A stretch of DNA of 12,544 nt, taken from assembly GCA_031366005.1 (NCBI GenBank), contig JANLZB010000015.1, positions 1 to 12,544 on the forward strand, given 5' to 3'. The notes below the pieces were generated by a model. It was not told the DNA's origin. It made no database searches and saw only the letters and a program-made list of their open reading frames with translations. Made by a program: the position numbers and the translations under genes. Numbering within the stretch: the first letter of the stretch is position 1; every line of letters begins with the position of its first letter. The DNA comes from JANLUX01 sp031366005 (GTDB lineage Bacteria > Bacteroidota > Bacteroidia > AKYH767-A > OLB10). This document shows, one piece after another, positions 11,811 through 12,544 of this stretch.

Positions 11811-12544
11811 TACCTGGAAAGAAAAGATGTTTCATTCATCATCCTCCATAAAACATCTTTGAGTTCAGTTATTCCTTTGTTGGCAACAGATGAGATAAAG
11901 AGAACAGGAACTTCTGACCCGTCATTCATTTTATCTTTTGGAGTTTCTTTTTTCATAGATGCAATCAATTCATTATCCAGCATATCACTTTTTGTGATTG
12001 CAATCACTCTTTGCTTATGTAATAATTCAGGGTTGTGATGTTTCAATTCATTGAGTAAAATATCGTATTCTTCACGGATGTCTTTCGTATCGGCAGGAAT
12101 CATAAAAAGCAAAACAGAATTTCGTTCAATGTGACGAAGAAAACGCAATCCCAATCCTTTGCCTTCGTGCGCTCCTTCAATAATACCTGGTATATCAGCC
12201 ATCACAAAACTTTTATTATCGCGATAAGCAACAATACCTAAGTTAGGAACCAAAGTTGTGAAAGGATAATTGGCAATCTCCGGTTTGGCAGCAGATACTA
12301 CTGAAAGCAATGTTGATTTACCTGCATTGGGAAAGCCAACCAAACCCACATCAGCAAGAATTTTTAACTCCAGAATTTTCCATTCTTCTTTTCCGGATTC
12401 ACCAGGTTGTGCAAATGTGGGTGATTGCTTAACAGCCGTTTTAAAATAATTATTTCCTTTTCCACCTCGTCCACCGGGAGCTATTATTTCTTCCTGCCCA
12501 TCTGTTTCTATTTCAAAAAGTTTTTCGCCAGTTTCAAAATCACG
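11810..12544 (-). CDS. obgE: GTPase Obg, 5' part outside the window
   Basis: The last 244 residues of the ribosome-assembly GTPase Obg/CgtA, which binds the 50S subunit. The reading frame is open from the window edge, so the N-terminal roughly 90 residues of the Obg domain are missing. Visible are the end of the Gly-rich Obg domain (APGGRGGKGNNYFKTAVKQS) and the G domain: G1 GFPNAGKST, TTLVPNLG as switch I, G3 DIPG, G4 TKSD and G5 SSVANKG. It ends shortly after G5 with no C-terminal OCT extension, which is usual in Bacteroidota. The stop overlaps the PAP2 start by one base (TAATG). An internal GTG at 12349 could be mistaken for a start, but the conserved Obg domain continues upstream of it. 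Confidence 0.93.
   Translation of the reverse strand, partial: RDFETGEKLFEIETDGQEEIIAPGGRGGKGNNYFKTAVKQSPTFAQPGESGKEEWKILELKILADVGLVGFPNAGKSTLLSVVSAAKPEIANYPFTTLVPNLGIVAYRDNKSFVMADIPGIIEGAHEGKGLGLRFLRHIERNSVLLFMIPADTKDIREEYDILLNELKHHNPELLHKQRVIAITKSDMLDNELIASMKKETPKDKMNDGSEVPVLFISSVANKGITELKDVLWRMMNETSFLSR

Noticed and set aside
12347..12349. GTG as the start of a short GTPase
   Set aside because: The upstream frame to the window edge encodes the conserved Gly-rich end of the Obg domain, so the gene is simply cut by the window.

Overview
The window looks like a chromosomal segment of a member of the Bacteroidota, probably close to Chitinophagales; the family is a guess. The evidence is the low GC content, repeated perfect matches to the Bacteroidota -7 promoter element TAnnTTTG just upstream of genes, the absence of strong Shine-Dalgarno sequences, a DUF4199 membrane protein, and several intergenic repeat types that I recall from Bacteroidota genomes.

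Layout. Positions 1-508 hold degenerate intergenic repeats and a terminator-like hairpin. Positions 509-2846 are an AT-rich accessory block: two tandem paralogues of unknown function (the first frameshifted), a hypothetical protein on the opposite strand whose stop overlaps that of the second paralogue, and a divergently transcribed DUF2971-like protein. Positions 2847-5960 are repeat-rich. A roughly 510-bp non-coding repeat occurs twice (2860-3368 and 4166-4675) on either side of a gene for a secreted Ala/Lys/Gln-rich coiled-coil protein. The second copy leads into a DltE-type short-chain dehydrogenase. A 74-bp piece of the same repeat follows that gene and runs into an array of about thirteen degenerate 21-bp units (5652-5924).

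Positions 6179-12544 are conserved chromosomal genes: rlmD (minus) divergent from ornithine aminotransferase rocD (plus), a DUF4199 membrane protein (minus), a trypsin-like protease without signal peptide (plus), and a compact minus-strand operon obgE (5' truncated by the window edge) - PAP2 phosphatase - crcB, with start and stop codons overlapping at both junctions. A 213-bp transposase-less element with 16-bp perfect terminal inverted repeats and TTA target duplications sits exactly at the crcB stop codon.

The housekeeping genes do not form one pathway. The most distinctive content is the non-coding material: the duplicated 510-bp module, the 21-bp array that adjoins a fragment of it, and at least four other inverted-repeat types at gene boundaries. 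I did not find a clearly recognisable defence system. The 509-2846 block is the only candidate for an uncharacterised accessory locus.
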